Shown here piece by piece: positions 62,391-64,000 of a stretch of 64,000 bases of DNA. The stretch is from Nemophila menziesii. Lineage: Eukaryota; Streptophyta; Magnoliopsida; Boraginales; Hydrophyllaceae. The notes below the pieces were generated by a model. That model saw only the letters and a program-made list of their open reading frames with translations. It searched no databases and was not told the origin of the DNA. The position numbers were made by a program, and so were the translations under genes. Every line of letters starts with the position of its first letter. The first letter of the stretch is position 1. The stretch covers positions 10,541,840 through 10,605,839 of the forward strand of contig JARWIR010000011.1 of the NCBI GenBank assembly GCA_029959085.1, written 5' to 3'.

Positions 62391-64000
62391 GTAAGTTCAA
62401 ACTTCTTAATAAGATCTTTGGCTTATTTAGCTTGGTTGAGACAGATCCCATCTTCCATTTTCTTTATTTTTAGTCTGAGGAAGAAGTTAAATTCTCCAAT
62501 CATGTGCAATTGGAATTCACTATGCATACTCGTATCAAAATCCTTATAAAATCGTTATAAACTCTTCATGCATTGCATTTACCAAATGATCATCAAGTAG
62601 ATCTTATTTGTTATTCTTCGGTCTGAATTTAGACAAGAAAGTACAATGAGAACACAAATCATTAAGAGTTGAATGTGTTCTTAGCCCTTTACTTGGATCA
62701 CCAAGTATTAACTTTAGCAAGAGTCCTCTAACATTGTTCCTACTTCTATGAAGTTCTTTGGGAGTTTCATCATTCTTCTCTTTAATAGTTTGATTGTCAG
62801 AATATATTTATGGTTATGATATAATAGGTTTTACTTCTTCTTCAAGTTGATGGAACTTGGTATATTCAACTTTCATATTTTTTCACTTTCTTTTAAAAGA
62901 ATTTCCTTCATCAAAATCAACGTGCATGGATTTTTATATAATATTTGTTTGTTGGTTGTACATTCTAAAATAACATGTAGTGTAATTAACAATTTGTTTT
63001 ATACAAAAGTTTGATAAATTCTCAATTAGATTTAATGAATAATTAATAATTGTATATTTTTTTTTAAAATAGAAGGAATTATGTGTTATTAAAGTAACCT
63101 AAATATTCAAGTATATTAAAGCATAAATGTCATAATTAAAGTTTTTTATGTGAATTGTGGATAAACTTATTGTTATAAAAAATGATAGAGTTATTATCAT
63201 CAAACTCATCATTGTTTCCTAAAATATTTGTAAAAAGTTTTCAAATATTTGGTTTTTTGTTTGATATAAGAGAGTGTTTGTAATCACGTAAAAAATCATA
63301 AGATTTTTAATACCATCGTCTAATTGATCTTAAAATAAACATAAGTTAGATTTGAACTTTACCTCGTCTTCTTCTTTTTAAGTAGCCATGAAAGAAACTT
63401 AGTTGGATACATGCTCTTTGTCATCACTTTGGGTTGAGCTATCATAAACCAATGTTGCATTAATGTTTTCATTGGCTTTTTTTTGAAAAGTTTTGGGAAT
63501 TTAGGTTTGATATGACAACTCTTATGATAATGATAGCAAGTAAGCTCATCCTTTATATAACTCTTATAAGGTTTTCTTGAGACACCATAACTCATAAGCT
63601 CTATTTTATTTTGATGTAATACTCACCAATACATACTTATGTCTTGTATAGAATTCCTCTTGAACTAATATAATCATTTCACCCAGAATAAAACAATAAT
63701 ACACATATCCTTTTTTCTTTTCTCCTTTTAGTTAAAGATTTTTTTTTGGAACTATTAACAATAAAATTATATTTATAACATTATGTACTACTAAAATCTT
63801 TATTTTATAAAAATATATTCAATAAAAAATATTTATTTAATGAACATATAATACCCACGACTCCAATTCAACTCTTTACTTCTTAAAATTATATATATAT
63901 ATATATTAAAATATTTCTATTATACTAAACTAGTTTTGGATACACAAAAAATATATTCACAATATATCTTTTTCTTTAGTTCAGTTCTAATATTTCTCAA
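62391..64000 (-). repeat. Monomer M27, cut by window end
   Basis: First 1,610 bp of a copy closely related to M26 (HKSCH, TGTATATTTTT). The array continues past the window. Confidence 0.95.

Larger units (their letters stand above)
35865..64000 (-). repeat. Tandem satellite array, block 2 (M14-M27)
   Basis: One partial left-edge copy, twelve complete copies and one copy cut by the window end, in the same orientation as block 1. The similarity begins at about 35,865, directly after an LTR-like segment. A 100-N gap lies inside M22. All copies belong to subfamily B (SYIKDEL). M14 keeps several bases otherwise seen only in the diverged relatives at 29.8-35.8 kb. Confidence 0.96.

Noticed and set aside
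1..64000. Centromeric satellite
   Set aside because: Nothing in the sequence shows centromere function or location. That would need CENH3 ChIP or FISH.

Overview
This window is plant nuclear DNA, most likely from a eudicot. It is AT-rich and contains an intron-bearing gene with plant-type splice sites, a plant promoter signature (telo-box plus site II), a MITE, a LINE fragment and Ty1/copia retrotransposon remnants. A legume is only a guess. No rRNA, tRNA, CRISPR or bacterial gene was seen.

About 53 of the 64 kb is one tandem repeat with a period near 2,084 bp, in two blocks of the same orientation: 1-25,463 (copies M1-M13) and 35,865-64,000 (copies M14-M27). The monomer is an internally deleted Ty1/copia element on the minus strand. 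Reading that strand it carries a gag remnant with a decayed zinc knuckle, a spacer, the integrase-RT linker (motif GDPSKG), the first residues of the RT domain (NAMHEE), a deletion of the RT core, the RT C-terminal part (MIGEFNFFLRLKIKK...DLIKKFE), and a non-coding tail shared with the next unit. The protease, the integrase and the YVDD core are absent from every array copy. The array is therefore a satellite born from a retrotransposon.

The 10.4-kb interval between the blocks has two parts. 25,464-29,800 is low-copy DNA holding a compact four-exon SPT2-like gene on the minus strand (25,871-27,837) with an upstream telo-box and site II motif, then a degraded LINE tail (about 28,237-29,000). 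29,800-35,860 holds old, diverged relatives of the monomer that keep what the satellite lost: gag, protease (DSG), the pre-integrase LWHRRLGH-like motif, and an RT with YVDD. Two direct LTR-like repeats with TATA boxes (32,108-32,590 and 35,334-35,848) also lie here. This stretch reads as a fossil of intermediate steps between a full copia element and the satellite monomer.

The array has internal structure. Subfamily A (M1-M6) switches to subfamily B within M6/M7. The variant string M6 tail-M8 of block 1 recurs in M14-M17 of block 2. Three consecutive monomers (M19-M21) recur as M22-M24 around a 100-N assembly gap. Copies at the interruption (M12-M14) are the most deviant, and M12 carries a 191-bp MITE.
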